Of a DNA stretch of 64,000 nucleotides, positions 26,829 through 36,086 are shown piece by piece (positions within the stretch are counted from its first letter, which is position 1; each line of letters starts with the position of its first letter). The stretch comes from Bacillota bacterium (lineage in GTDB: Bacteria > Bacillota > Clostridia > Saccharofermentanales > Saccharofermentanaceae), in assembly GCA_023397475.1 (NCBI GenBank), contig JAEWUD010000011.1, positions 1 to 64,000 on the forward strand, read 5' to 3'. The notes under the pieces are model-generated. The model searched no databases. It was given only the letters and a program-made list of their open reading frames with translations, and was not told the origin of the DNA. The position numbers and the translations under genes are program-made.

Positions 26829-27716
26829 ATGGAGTTTGCTGTCGAAACGAATCAACTCTCAAAATACTACGGAAAATCCAGAGGAATTATCGATGTTACG
26901 ATGCAAATCGAACCCGGTGAGATCTTCGGTTTTATCGGCCCGAATGGTGCGGGTAAATCGACAACGATCCGGACTCTTCTTGCACTCTTGCGACCGACTA
27001 CCGGTCAGGCCCGAATATTTGGAATGGATTGTTTTACAGAGTCTACGGAAATAGCAAAAAGAGTCGGATACCTACCGAGTGAAGTCTTCTATTATGACCA
27101 TATGAGAGTTCGAGACTTGCTTTTTTACTCCGCGGAATTTTATCGCAAGGACTGTAGGAAGAGAATCATCGATCTCTCCGAGAGGCTCGACCTCGATCTC
27201 ACCCGGAAGATCGAGGACTTATCTTTGGGCAACAAGAAGAAGGTCGGTATTGTTCAGGGTCTTCTTCATGAACCGGATCTTGTCATTCTGGATGAACCTA
27301 CGCTTGGACTGGATCCTCTGATGCAACAGACGTTCTATTCTTTAATCATGGATGAGAATGCTCGCGGAGCTACCATTCTTATGTCTTCCCATATACTTCG
27401 CGAGGTTCAGCGTATTTGTGGACGCATTGCGATTATCAAAGAGGGAAGGATTATTAAGACGGATCGAATCTCCAATATGAAGGAGAAAAATGTGCGTCGA
27501 TTCACTCTTGAGACAACATCGGACATCACATCACTTCCGATGCAAGTGGATGGAATTCATGAACTTGTAAGCAAGGACCAGAGTAAGACATTTATTTTTG
27601 ACGGTGATTTATCGCAGATATTGCGTTCTTTGGCCGAAATTTCGATAGAGTCGATCACCATATCAGAGCCGGATCTAGAAGAGATATTCCTCCATTACTA
27701 TTCGAAGGAGGGGTGA
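26829..27716 (+). CDS. ABC-2 type exporter ATPase
   Basis: 295 residues with one ATP-binding domain: Walker A GPNGAGKST near residue 40, Q-loop, signature LSLGNKKKVG (unusual L-S-L-G-N for LSGGQ), Walker B LVILDEPTLGLDP and the H-loop SSHIL. A C-terminal extension of about 80 residues is typical of exporters of the CcmA/BcrA type. It powers the two permeases that follow, 3 bp and 10 bp apart. Substrate unknown; relatives export antibiotics, lantibiotics or polymers. GGAGG precedes the ATG. Confidence 0.92.
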   Translation: MEFAVETNQLSKYYGKSRGIIDVTMQIEPGEIFGFIGPNGAGKSTTIRTLLALLRPTTGQARIFGMDCFTESTEIAKRVGYLPSEVFYYDHMRVRDLLFYSAEFYRKDCRKRIIDLSERLDLDLTRKIEDLSLGNKKKVGIVQGLLHEPDLVILDEPTLGLDPLMQQTFYSLIMDENARGATILMSSHILREVQRICGRIAIIKEGRIIKTDRISNMKEKNVRRFTLETTSDITSLPMQVDGIHELVSKDQSKTFIFDGDLSQILRSLAEISIESITISEPDLEEIFLHYYSKEG

Positions 27717-27719
27717 ACG

Positions 27720-28517
27720 ATGCATGTATTTCGATATGAATTCAGAAGAAGCATCCTGTTTGTTGTCATCTGGACGGCAGCGATTCTCGCGTTAGCCGGG
27801 ATATTTATCGCATTTTATCCGATTATCCGCAATGATCTCACTACGTTCAGTGAATTCATTAACCGATACCCGGAACCGGTTCGGAAGGCTATGGGAATCT
27901 ATACGGACACATTCAAAACGCCACTTGGATATTTCTCCTTTGCCTACACGATGATCCTTCTGTTTGTCGCTATTATGAGTCTTCACTTAAGCACGTCGAT
28001 CGTCTCGAAGGAGTTCTCCGAAAGAACGGCGGATTTTCTTCTCACCAAGCCGATCTCCCGAACAAGGCTTCTTACTACAAAGCTTTTGACGGTACTTGTT
28101 GACCTTTTATCGATGACGGTACTTTACTCCATTATTATAGGATTCTCGATTTACCTTCTCGACACGGAAGCGTTCGATACGGAAATATTTCTCCTTTACA
28201 CATTCGGAATCATCTTCATCCAGATGATATTCGGATCCATCGGATCTTTTCTTGGTTGTGCGATTCGTCGGATTCGTTCGGTGATTCCGATTTCCCTCGG
28301 CATATCGATGTTCTTCTACGCACTTTCTGCGTTTGCCGTGACCAGTGAGAGTGATTTCCTTCGCTACCTGACGCCCTTTGAATATGTGAAAGCGTCTTCG
28401 TTTCTTTCGGATTATCAACCGGAGTGGATCTTTATTGCGATTGGATCCGTAATTATTGTCGGAAGTATTTTTGCGTCCTACATTTTTTATACCCGCAGAG
28501 AGGTCCAATCTGTGTAA
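27720..28517 (+). CDS. ABC-2 exporter permease, first copy
   Basis: 265 residues with six predicted membrane segments; the first begins ILFVVIWTAAILALAGIFIA. The loop after segment 2 has SKEFSERTADFLLTKPISRTRLL, the amphipathic coupling-helix motif common in ABC-2 permeases. The next gene encodes a paralogue of the same length with the same motif, so the exporter is probably a heterodimer. Confidence 0.88.
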   Translation: MHVFRYEFRRSILFVVIWTAAILALAGIFIAFYPIIRNDLTTFSEFINRYPEPVRKAMGIYTDTFKTPLGYFSFAYTMILLFVAIMSLHLSTSIVSKEFSERTADFLLTKPISRTRLLTTKLLTVLVDLLSMTVLYSIIIGFSIYLLDTEAFDTEIFLLYTFGIIFIQMIFGSIGSFLGCAIRRIRSVIPISLGISMFFYALSAFAVTSESDFLRYLTPFEYVKASSFLSDYQPEWIFIAIGSVIIVGSIFASYIFYTRREVQSV

Positions 28518-28527
28518 GGAGGAAGGT

Positions 28528-29325
28528 ATGCTGTTATTTCGTCGAGAGATCTTCGCTAATCTAAAATCACTTTCAATTTGGTCCGGCGGTATGGTTTTCC
28601 TCATTCTAGCAGGTATGGGCAAATATGAAGCCGGCGCCCAAGGCGGACCCGGATCAATGGAAGAGCTGTTCTCGGGGATGCCCGAATCCCTTAAGAACAT
28701 CTTCGGCATCGGTGTTTTCGACCTATCGAGAGCCATCGAGTATTATGGGATTCTGTTCATCTATATCGCGCTCATGCTTTCGTTACATGCGGTATTTATC
28801 GGTTCGGGAATTATCGCGAAGGAAGAACGCGACAAGACCGCGGATTTTCTTCTGGTGAAGCCGATATCCCGGAGTCGGGTTCTTGCAGAGAAGCTCGCTG
28901 CGGCACTTGTGATTCAAATGATCCTCTGGTCGATCACTTTCGCGACATCGTATGCGCTTTTATCACATTATTCGCAGGGCGATGGTTTTGTCGAGGAGTT
29001 ACTCTCTTTGATGGGCGCCGGTTTATTTTTACAGATCCTCTTCTTGTTCTTCGGAGCTTTTTGGGCAGGTATTCTGACAAAGCCCAAAAGGGCGGCCGCA
29101 GTATCAAGTGCGATACTGCTCCTCATGTTTGTCATCAAGATTGTGTCGGATCTATCTGAATCGGTACAACCGGTCGGTTACTTAAGTTTTTTTCGATATT
29201 TCGACGCCAAGGATATCCTGATCCGCGGCTACTCGCCAATTCATCTGCTATTTCCGGGAATTTGCTGCTGCGGATTTCTCTTCTTTGCTTTTCGCGGATA
29301 CAGACGAAGAGATATACATTCGTAA
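28528..29325 (+). CDS. ABC-2 exporter permease, second copy
   Basis: 265 residues, six membrane segments. The coupling motif AKEERDKTADFLLVKPISRSRVL parallels the first permease. The start at 28528 follows GGAGGAAGGT; a longer frame back to 28456 overlaps the previous gene and has no initiation signal. It was probably formed by duplication of its neighbour and then diverged. Confidence 0.88.
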   Translation: MLLFRREIFANLKSLSIWSGGMVFLILAGMGKYEAGAQGGPGSMEELFSGMPESLKNIFGIGVFDLSRAIEYYGILFIYIALMLSLHAVFIGSGIIAKEERDKTADFLLVKPISRSRVLAEKLAAALVIQMILWSITFATSYALLSHYSQGDGFVEELLSLMGAGLFLQILFLFFGAFWAGILTKPKRAAAVSSAILLLMFVIKIVSDLSESVQPVGYLSFFRYFDAKDILIRGYSPIHLLFPGICCCGFLFFAFRGYRRRDIHS

Positions 29326-29366
29326 GCCGAGAAGCAGAACGTCGATCGTGAGCCGGACTTCGTAGA

Positions 29367-30212
29367 TTAGAAAAGAATTACCCATATGGCGACGAGAACG
29401 ATCCAATGAAGCGGATAAAAGAGATAAGGAAACCATCGGAGTATGCCCGATGGTTTCTTTTGTGACCAGGGAAGAAGACAGAGGAGGACGCCCGCCGCAC
29501 TAATGAAAGCCATGCTGATTTCGCGGCGACATAGCAGAGAGATCGCAACATCGAGAAATGACAGAAAAAGGAAAGCTGTCAGATAGTAGACGGCCTTGTC
29601 TTTCCACTCGAGTCTTCTGGATACATAGAAAATTGCGACGGTCATTATACCGAAGAAACCGCGTTCGAGCGGCAGCGTCAGAGAAAGTGTGATACAGGAG
29701 AAGAAGCACAGGAATGCCAGAAGGACGAGAAGAACCGGATGAATTCCCGGGATGCGAACTCCTGAGGGTCTGCGATGGCCGGAAGAGCCGTCGCCGATCC
29801 GTACGTCAAAGCGGTCCGACTGCGTCGTCGCGGAAGCTTTGAGAAGGTGTAATGATCCGATCCGGTCGCCGGGGCGGGCATTGATGAAAACTTCGATCCC
29901 ATACAGCAAGGGGAAAGAGAGGAGAAGAATGACAAGATCCACCAAGGGATAGTCTGTCGGTGAATGGCCGCTTCGTGAAAGAAAGATCAGAAGAAGTGTC
30001 TCTGCGATCCCCGCAATCAGGAGGACGCGAAAAAAATAGCGAAGAACACTGCGCGACCGAAGAAACCCTGCCGCCAGATCGTACGCGAATAGGGGCAATG
30101 CCAAACTTCCCAGGAATCGCAGCAAAAGACTTGCGTTTTCGGGGAGGAATTCGGCGTATAATAAACCGATGTGGTCGATCAGAAGAAGTAGACATGCCAG
30201 TATTTTTTTCAT
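29367..30212 (-). CDS. TraX family membrane protein
   Basis: 281 residues with about eight hydrophobic segments. It begins KKILACLLLLIDHIGLLYAEF, the usual TraX start (I-D-H-I-G), and ends near KPSGILRWFPYLFYPLHW, also typical. TraX of plasmid F acetylates pilin; the chromosomal Firmicutes members are acyltransferase-like proteins of unknown substrate. It is alone and convergent with the ABC exporter. The ribosome binding site is poor (GGGAT), so the start is uncertain by a few codons. Confidence 0.82.
   Translation of the reverse strand: MKKILACLLLLIDHIGLLYAEFLPENASLLLRFLGSLALPLFAYDLAAGFLRSRSVLRYFFRVLLIAGIAETLLLIFLSRSGHSPTDYPLVDLVILLLSFPLLYGIEVFINARPGDRIGSLHLLKASATTQSDRFDVRIGDGSSGHRRPSGVRIPGIHPVLLVLLAFLCFFSCITLSLTLPLERGFFGIMTVAIFYVSRRLEWKDKAVYYLTAFLFLSFLDVAISLLCRREISMAFISAAGVLLCLLPWSQKKPSGILRWFPYLFYPLHWIVLVAIWVILF
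29430..29460 (+). terminator. Terminator of the ABC exporter operon inside the traX-like gene
   Basis: AAACCATCGG-AGTATGC-CCGATGGTTT then TTTCTTTT on the plus strand, 105 bp after the last exporter gene. It lies wholly inside the 3' coding part of the convergent TraX-family gene. Confidence 0.7.
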
Positions 30213-30333
30213 GTCAGAAATCCCGCTGAGCTAATGATTATCGCTCTGACAATTGAATCAGCTTCTTTTTTATTGTATCATTAATCCTGTTCATTTGTAT
30301 TTTGCGGATCTAGGGGATCACAAGGAGATTATC

Positions 30334-31344
30334 ATGGGTTTAGGCATGGACATCGGTATCGATCTCGGTACCTGTAGTGTTTTGATATATGTTCGAGGCA
30401 GAGGTGTTGTTCTTAAGGAGCCGTCGGTTGTTGCGGTTAATACGAAGACGGGTAAGGTTCTGGCGGTCGGTGAGAGCGCGAGTCTTATGCTCGGCCGTAC
30501 ACCGGGCGTCGTTGAAGCGATCCGTCCGTTGCGCGATGGTGTTATTTCAGATTTCAAGGTCACAGAAGTCATGTTGAAGGCATTTATCGGTCGCGTATGT
30601 CATGGCTTACGCGCGACGTATTTTAAGCCGACGATTGTTGTCTGCGTGCCTTCGGTCATTACCCCGGTTGAGCAGAAGGCCGTCGAAGATGCATGTCGCC
30701 ACGCCGGCGCGAAGGATGTTTTCCTGATTCGCGAGCCGATCGCCGCCGCGATCGGAGCCGGAATTGACATTACCAAGGCCTGCGGCTCGATGATTGTCGA
30801 CATCGGAGGCGGAACGACAGATATTTCCGTCATTTCACTCTGCGAGCCGGTTGTTGACTATTCTCTGAAGGTCGCCGGGGACCGTTTTGACGAAGCGATC
30901 GTCAAGCATGTCCGCCGCAAGCATAACGTCCTGATCGGTGATCGCACGGCGGAGGAATTGAAGATTCAGATTGGTTGCGCCTACCCTCGCGAGGAGGAAG
31001 CGACGATGGACGTTCGCGGACGCAACTTGATCACCGGACTTCCCGCTACCGTTACCGTGTCTTCGACCGAGATGCTCGAGGCGCTGGAGGAACCTGTTGC
31101 ACAGATATTCGAGGCAGTTCACTCGGTTCTCGAACGCACGCCGCCGGAATTGATGGCGGATATCAGTCAGCGAGGCATTGTCATGACCGGTGGCGGAGCG
31201 CTGCTGTATGGTTTGGATCGCATGCTGGCCACAAAGATCGGAATCGACGTCTTTGTCGCCGACGATGCGGTTAGCTGTGTCGCGATCGGAACCGGTAAAG
31301 CCTTAAACATGATGGATAAGTTCGCCGCTCTCGGCGACGCGTAA
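30334..31344 (+). CDS. mreB: MreB-family actin-like cell shape protein
   Basis: 336 residues, usual for MreB. It has the actin-fold phosphate loops MDIGIDLGTCSVLIYVRGRG at the N-terminus and VDIGGGTTDISVISL near residue 160, and the adenosine motif VMTGGGALLYGL near 290. MreB forms filaments under the membrane that guide lateral wall synthesis. No mreC, mreD or rod genes follow, so it may be an Mbl-type paralogue. The start at 30334 follows AAGGAG; the frame extends upstream without a signal. The transcript probably ends at the hairpin at 31407-31442. Confidence 0.93.
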   Translation: MGLGMDIGIDLGTCSVLIYVRGRGVVLKEPSVVAVNTKTGKVLAVGESASLMLGRTPGVVEAIRPLRDGVISDFKVTEVMLKAFIGRVCHGLRATYFKPTIVVCVPSVITPVEQKAVEDACRHAGAKDVFLIREPIAAAIGAGIDITKACGSMIVDIGGGTTDISVISLCEPVVDYSLKVAGDRFDEAIVKHVRRKHNVLIGDRTAEELKIQIGCAYPREEEATMDVRGRNLITGLPATVTVSSTEMLEALEEPVAQIFEAVHSVLERTPPELMADISQRGIVMTGGGALLYGLDRMLATKIGIDVFVADDAVSCVAIGTGKALNMMDKFAALGDA

Positions 31345-31406
31345 TACTTGTACTTCGTCACTTGGGATGGTCATATAACGGATTTATCGTGTAACCGTGA
31401 ATCGAA

Positions 31407-31447
31407 GGAGATGCTCTCTGTCTAGTGGATGGGGAGCATTCCTATTT
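31407..31447 (+). terminator. Terminator after mreB
   Basis: GGAGATGCTC pairs with GAGCATTCC (one bulge), followed by TATTTTTC. Confidence 0.6.
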
Positions 31448-31504
31448 TTCTGCGACAAAAAGTCGGGGTTTTCCTCTTAAGCGGCAGTTTGCACGAAAAA
31501 TCTA

Positions 31505-31534
31505 TTGACGTGTGAGCTATGTAGAAACTATAAT
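31505..31534 (+). promoter_or_regulatory. Promoter and long 5' leader of rho
   Basis: TTGACG, 18 bp, TATAAT. It leaves a leader of about 210 nt before the rho start at 31751. Rho is autoregulated by termination within its own leader in E. coli; the long leader here is consistent with that, but no specific site can be shown. Confidence 0.65.
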
Positions 31535-31750
31535 TACAGCATTCTTTCCTATCGATATCTTTCTGATCATGATTTTTTTTACGGCTTCGATAGCCATACT
31601 CTCTCTTTTCGAGACAACAACGATATCTCGATGATTGTTTTCAATGAATGAAGGAATACGTATGTTTTTCCGTGCACGGAATGTGCCGTGGTTTGCATGT
31701 GAGCCGGAATTTCCCTTTACAAAAGAACTCAGAATAACCGAGGTGAATGA

Positions 31751-33883
31751 ATGGATCCGATCGATAATTTTGCGCAAAAAAAGAAAAAAGATCTTGTTGC
31801 CATTGCCACTTTATTTGGTCTCATATCCGAGGAGAAAGCAATTCGTATGACAAAACAGGATCTTCTTGATCTTCTGAAAGAACAGGAACGCATGAGCCGC
31901 GACGCGAACGCATCGGAGGAGACCATCGAGGAGAAGGCAGCGCCGATCCTCGAGCCTGTGACAGAAGAGGCAATGATCTCCGAGCCTCAACCGCTCAAAT
32001 CGACTCTTCCTGTTGAAGCCGCCGAATCCGTTGCGACTCCGATCACGGCCGAAGTTACATCTTCTGCGATGACAGATAGCACTTTGCAGGTGACTGCACC
32101 AAAACCTTCTCGCAGCAAGTCAAATAGAGGCCCTTCTTCAAGAAAAGGTTCGTCGGTCACCGAAATCGAAGCGAAGCAAACTACGAAGACAGATACGAAG
32201 AAGAGAGTTACCTCCGGGAGCCGTAAGAAGAGCAAACCCGAGACTGTCACACCCAGTGAAGGTTCCGATTCCTTTGATCCGGCCAAGAACGAACAGGCGC
32301 CTGTCGAATCGGAAATTATAACAACAGATTCAATTCCGACTACCTATACTCCCGCGTCCGAAGCTCTTACTATGACCACCTCGGCTTTCGCGACCGACAA
32401 TCTCACCCCGATCGTCGGTGAATCTCCGGCCCCGGTCGAATCCACTCCACTGACGCTGACTGAGAACGTCGTTTCTACGGAACCTGTTATCCGACAAGCG
32501 GAACACAACCGACCCAAGAGACGGTCCGTCATTATCGTTCCCAAAGAGGAACGCATGGCGGAAGCCAGGCCATATATTCAGGATGCATCCCCGGAAATTA
32601 TCTCTGACGCGGAGGCAACAAGCGCAGAAACTCCGCCCGTTGAAGCGGTATCTCATCCGGTTAAGAGCCACAAACCGAAGGAACCCACATTGGAACTCTT
32701 GACGGGAGTCCTTGAGATTGTCCAGGACGGCAGCTACGGATTCCTTCGGCGCGAGAATTACCTGCAGGGGCAAAACGATGTCTATGTGGCGTCCAATTAT
32801 ATCCGTCGCTTTAACCTTCGTGTCGGTGATCTGGTAACGGGATACTGCCGGCCGAAGCGTGATACGGATCGATATCCCGCGATTCAGTTTATCAAAGAAG
32901 TAAACGGAGACGCTCCGGAAAAAATGGTCCGAAGACCGAACTTTGATCGACTCACACCCATTTACCCGGACCAGAAATATACGCTCGAGACAGAGAAGAA
33001 CGAACTCTCCACACGAATCATCGATCTGATCGCTCCGATCGGCAAAGGCCAGCGCGGCATGATCGTCTCTCCGCCGAAAGCCGGTAAGACAATTCTCCTT
33101 CAGAAGATTGCCAATGCCATATCCATCAACAATCCCGACTCAAAGCTGATCGTTCTTCTGATCGATGAACGTCCGGAAGAAGTTACCGACATGCAGCGCT
33201 CGATCAATGGAGAGGTTGTTTATTCGACCTTCGACAAGACCCCTGAGAACCATTGTAAGATAACCGAGCTCGTTCTGGAGCGTGCGATGCGCCTTGTCGA
33301 ACTCGGCCAGGATGTTGTGATTCTCCTCGACTCCATCACCCGACTCTCCCGCGCCTACAACCTGACGATTAATCCGACCGGCCGTACCTTGTCCGGCGGT
33401 CTTGATCCGGGTGCACTCTATGGGCCGAAGCGATTTTTCGGCGCGGCGCGTAATATTGAGAACGGCGGAAGCTTAACGATTATCGCAACTTCCTTGATCG
33501 ATACGGGATCGCGAATGGACGAGGTTATTTTCGAGGAGTTCAAGGGAACCGGCAATATGGAGGTCTACCTCGACCGCAAGCTCTCGGAGAAGCGGATCTT
33601 TCCCGCGATCGACATCAACAAATCGGGTACCCGTCGCGAGGAGCTGCTTCTCTCGCAGCTTGAACTCGATGCGGTCTGGACCATTCGCAAAGCATTCGGT
33701 CAGCTGGACACGGCGGCGGTTACGGAGATGATTATCAGTCTTCTGCTGAAGACCACCGGTAATCAGCAATTTGTCCAATCCGTGAATGTATCCTTCAATG
33801 ACAAGGCTACATTTGAAGCGATGCGAGGTACGCGCCTCGGCGGCAACGGTACGCCGGGCGGTGCTCCGCAAGGCGGGAAATAA
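31751..33883 (+). CDS. rho: Transcription termination factor Rho with a long N-terminal insertion
   Basis: 710 residues, against about 420 for E. coli Rho. Residues 1-45 are the Rho N-terminal helix domain ([30 protein letters not shown]). About 270 residues (45-315) of Glu/Pro/Thr/Ser-rich, presumably disordered sequence with a basic patch ([16 protein letters not shown]) follow. Then comes the RNA-binding cold-shock domain ([20 protein letters not shown]), Walker [16 protein letters not shown], Walker [17 protein letters not shown] and the R-loop region ([22 protein letters not shown]). It is a hexameric RNA helicase that ends transcription. Insertions of this kind are known in high-GC and some Clostridia Rho proteins. 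Confidence 0.95.
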   Translation: MDPIDNFAQKKKKDLVAIATLFGLISEEKAIRMTKQDLLDLLKEQERMSRDANASEETIEEKAAPILEPVTEEAMISEPQPLKSTLPVEAAESVATPITAEVTSSAMTDSTLQVTAPKPSRSKSNRGPSSRKGSSVTEIEAKQTTKTDTKKRVTSGSRKKSKPETVTPSEGSDSFDPAKNEQAPVESEIITTDSIPTTYTPASEALTMTTSAFATDNLTPIVGESPAPVESTPLTLTENVVSTEPVIRQAEHNRPKRRSVIIVPKEERMAEARPYIQDASPEIISDAEATSAETPPVEAVSHPVKSHKPKEPTLELLTGVLEIVQDGSYGFLRRENYLQGQNDVYVASNYIRRFNLRVGDLVTGYCRPKRDTDRYPAIQFIKEVNGDAPEKMVRRPNFDRLTPIYPDQKYTLETEKNELSTRIIDLIAPIGKGQRGMIVSPPKAGKTILLQKIANAISINNPDSKLIVLLIDERPEEVTDMQRSINGEVVYSTFDKTPENHCKITELVLERAMRLVELGQDVVILLDSITRLSRAYNLTINPTGRTLSGGLDPGALYGPKRFFGAARNIENGGSLTIIATSLIDTGSRMDEVIFEEFKGTGNMEVYLDRKLSEKRIFPAIDINKSGTRREELLLSQLELDAVWTIRKAFGQLDTAAVTEMIISLLLKTTGNQQFVQSVNVSFNDKATFEAMRGTRLGGNGTPGGAPQGGK

Positions 33884-33935
33884 GAGTCGATGAACGCAGT
33901 GACCTGAAGGATCGTGCGGCTCACATCAAAGATTT

Positions 33936-33968
33936 GAACATGCTCGTCCGATTTGGAGGAGCATGTTC
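33936..33968 (+). promoter_or_regulatory. Hairpin between rho and the serine hydrolase
   Basis: GAACATGCTC / GAGCATGTTC with a 13-base loop, no T-run. It overlaps a GGAGGAG ribosome-binding-like site (33955-33961), so it could end rho transcription or hide that site. Confidence 0.45.
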
Positions 33969-33996
33969 ATGCGTTATGAAGCAGGGAGAATTTGTG

Positions 33997-35124
33997 ATGG
34001 ACTTTGTGAGATTGTCCGATCTGTTGGATCAAGCCGAGCAGAAATGGCATGTTCCGGCGTGTGAATGTGTTGTGTATATCGACCATCACAAAGTTTTCTA
34101 CCATTCGGCTGGTTTCTCGGACGCGAAAAGAACCGCTCCCGCAGGTCCCGGCGATACATATTTCATTTATTCTTTCACAAAACTTTTTACGATGACATTA
34201 ACCATGCGTTTGATCGAGAAAGGCTTTCTTTCTCTTACAGATCCTGTGGAGAAATACCTGCCCGCATGGATGTCGGCTGCCGTACGGCAAGGTGAACGTG
34301 TGATTCCCAGCCCGGTGAAGCCGACGGTTTTTCATCTGATGACGATGACGGCCGGTCTCAATTACAGCCTTTCCGCCGCGCCGATTCAGGAATTGCTCGC
34401 GAGGTCTCCGGAGACCGTGACACTCCGTATGCTTGCGGATCGTTTGGCGGAGGCACCGTTGGATTTTATACCGGGGGAACGATTCCAATACAGTCTGTGC
34501 CACGATCTGTTGGGTGCCGTACTTGAATCAGCGACCGGGCGAACGTTTTCAGATTTGATGAGGGAGAATCTTTTCGAGCCGCTGGGGATGACGACAACCA
34601 CGTTTTTCCCGACAACAGCGCATCTTCAGGCGATGTCGCAACCGTATCAATATGATGCTTCTACGGATTCGCTCCTTTGCCTTGAGAAGACAAATCCCTT
34701 CGTATTCTCCCCGGGCTTTGCCTCCGGCGGCGCCGGTCTCGTAAGCGTATCGTCGGAATTGATTCTTTTATGTGACGCGCTGGCATGCGGCGGAGTCACA
34801 TCGAGCGGAGAACGGATACTGTCGGAAGAGAGCCTTCGCCTAATGACAAAGGACCATATGACTCCGGCGCAAAAGAAGGTCTTCAATCAAATGAAGCCTC
34901 ATCCGTATAGTTACGGTCTTGGCGTCCGAACCTTGACCGCGGATACTGGGAAGGCGAGAGCCGGAGAATTCGGTTGGGACGGTGCGGCAGGCGCATATAA
35001 TCTCATGGACAGGGAAAGACGTTTGTCTCTTGTCTACACGCAGCATATCCTGGATCACGGCATGAGCTTCTCTGAGATTCATCCCCTACTGCGGGATCTT
35101 ATCTATGAAATTGTAGAAACATGA
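33997..35124 (+). CDS. Beta-lactamase-fold serine hydrolase (class C/EstB type)
   Basis: 375 residues, cytoplasmic (no signal peptide). SxxK is YSFTKLF near residue 55, giving the nucleophile Ser and base Lys. The second motif reads FQYSLCHDLLGA where penicillin-binding relatives have Y-x-N; the Asn is absent. A third motif GWDGAAGAYN replaces KTG, as in esterases such as EstB. Relatives are esterases, D-peptidases and transpeptidases; activity on beta-lactams is unlikely without a signal peptide. GGGAGA lies 7 bases before the ATG at 33997. The GNAT gene follows after 15 bp. Confidence 0.82.
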   Translation: MDFVRLSDLLDQAEQKWHVPACECVVYIDHHKVFYHSAGFSDAKRTAPAGPGDTYFIYSFTKLFTMTLTMRLIEKGFLSLTDPVEKYLPAWMSAAVRQGERVIPSPVKPTVFHLMTMTAGLNYSLSAAPIQELLARSPETVTLRMLADRLAEAPLDFIPGERFQYSLCHDLLGAVLESATGRTFSDLMRENLFEPLGMTTTTFFPTTAHLQAMSQPYQYDASTDSLLCLEKTNPFVFSPGFASGGAGLVSVSSELILLCDALACGGVTSSGERILSEESLRLMTKDHMTPAQKKVFNQMKPHPYSYGLGVRTLTADTGKARAGEFGWDGAAGAYNLMDRERRLSLVYTQHILDHGMSFSEIHPLLRDLIYEIVET

Positions 35125-35139
35125 GGCGGAGAACAAAAA

Positions 35140-35658
35140 ATGAATGTTGTGTTTAAAGAGATTACGGATGGTGAAAGTCTTCAGCTATTGTCGGAGATAT
35201 CCGCGTTGATCTGGCGGGAGTATTACCCGGAGTTGATCGGCAGTGAGCAGGTCGAATATATGGTCGACAAGTTTCTGTCTGTTCCGGCGATGAAGAAACA
35301 GATCGATGAGGGGTATCGATTCTTTTTCGTCCAAGGGGGAGAGGAAGTTCTGGGGTATATCGGAGTCCAGCCTCGAGGGGAGGAACTCTTCCTCAGTAAA
35401 CTTTATCTGAGAAAAGAATATCGAGGGAAGGGCGTGTTCTCGGGTATGCTCGCTTTCTGTGAGAATCTCGCGTCGGAACTCTCATTGACGTCACTGTCAC
35501 TTACGGTAAATCGTGGCAATACACAGTCAATTAATGTCTACTTGCGCAAAGGCTTTCGAATCCTACGGGAGCAGAAATCGGATATCGGAAATGGGTATTA
35601 CATGGATGACTTCGTAATGCAAAAATCACCGTTGACATCGAAGCCCGAATTGATGTAA
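35140..35658 (+). CDS. GNAT family N-acetyltransferase
   Basis: 172 residues. The acetyl-CoA motif A is LYLRKEYRGKGVFSGMLAFCE (RxxGxG/A, near residue 100), and motif B contains SLTVNRGNTQSINVYLRKGFRI. It moves an acetyl group from acetyl-CoA to an amine; the acceptor is unknown. It is 15 bp after the serine hydrolase and probably shares its transcript. Confidence 0.87.
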   Translation: MNVVFKEITDGESLQLLSEISALIWREYYPELIGSEQVEYMVDKFLSVPAMKKQIDEGYRFFFVQGGEEVLGYIGVQPRGEELFLSKLYLRKEYRGKGVFSGMLAFCENLASELSLTSLSLTVNRGNTQSINVYLRKGFRILREQKSDIGNGYYMDDFVMQKSPLTSKPELM

Positions 35659-35751
35659 CATACCATTGCACAAAGATCCGGCCCGGCATACGTAAAGAGC
35701 CGTTCGAAGACTGAACGAATACGCGCCGCGCTTATGATGAGAGGTGAACAT

Positions 35752-35952
35752 ATGAAAGATCAGATCCACCCGAAGACCACGAAGGCTACTGTTAAGTGCG
35801 CTTGCGGCGAGACTTTCGAGACAACATCCACGAAGAATAGCCTTCACGTTGATATTTGCTCGAAGTGCCATCCGTTCTACACCGGTAAGCAGAAGCTTAT
35901 TGATGCCGGCGGACGTGTCGATAAGTTCCGGAAGAGAATGGATACGAAGTAA
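35752..35952 (+). CDS. rpmE: Ribosomal protein bL31 (zinc-type)
   Basis: 66 residues. The N-terminus is [19 protein letters not shown] and the zinc ligands are C-A-C (16, 18) and C-S-K-C-H (36-40), followed by [19 protein letters not shown], so this is the C+ form. The start at 35752 follows GAGAGGTGAACAT; the upstream frame is not needed. A possible promoter is TTGCAC-N17-TACGTA at about 35664-35692. A terminator lies 28 bp downstream. Confidence 0.97.
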   Translation: MKDQIHPKTTKATVKCACGETFETTSTKNSLHVDICSKCHPFYTGKQKLIDAGGRVDKFRKRMDTK

Positions 35953-35979
35953 GTCTTCGATTCACGATCTAAGAAGCCG

Positions 35980-36010
35980 AAGAGAGATGCTTTCCGCATC
36001 TCTCTTTTTC
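35980..36010 (+). terminator. Terminator of rpmE
   Basis: AAGAGAGATGC-TTTCC-GCATCTCTCTTTTTC, a perfect stem with a T-run. Confidence 0.9.
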
Positions 36011-36086
36011 TTTTCGCGCCTTGTCTGATACAATAAGGAAGATTACCTGTCGGATAATTAGAACAGGAATCTATGAGGAGATTACC

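Noticed and set aside
33964..34065. Short ORF behind GGAGGAGC ahead of the serine hydrolase
   Set aside because: It is in another frame from the hydrolase and inside its 5' region; the hydrolase has its own GGGAGA, and the peptide has no support beyond the site.
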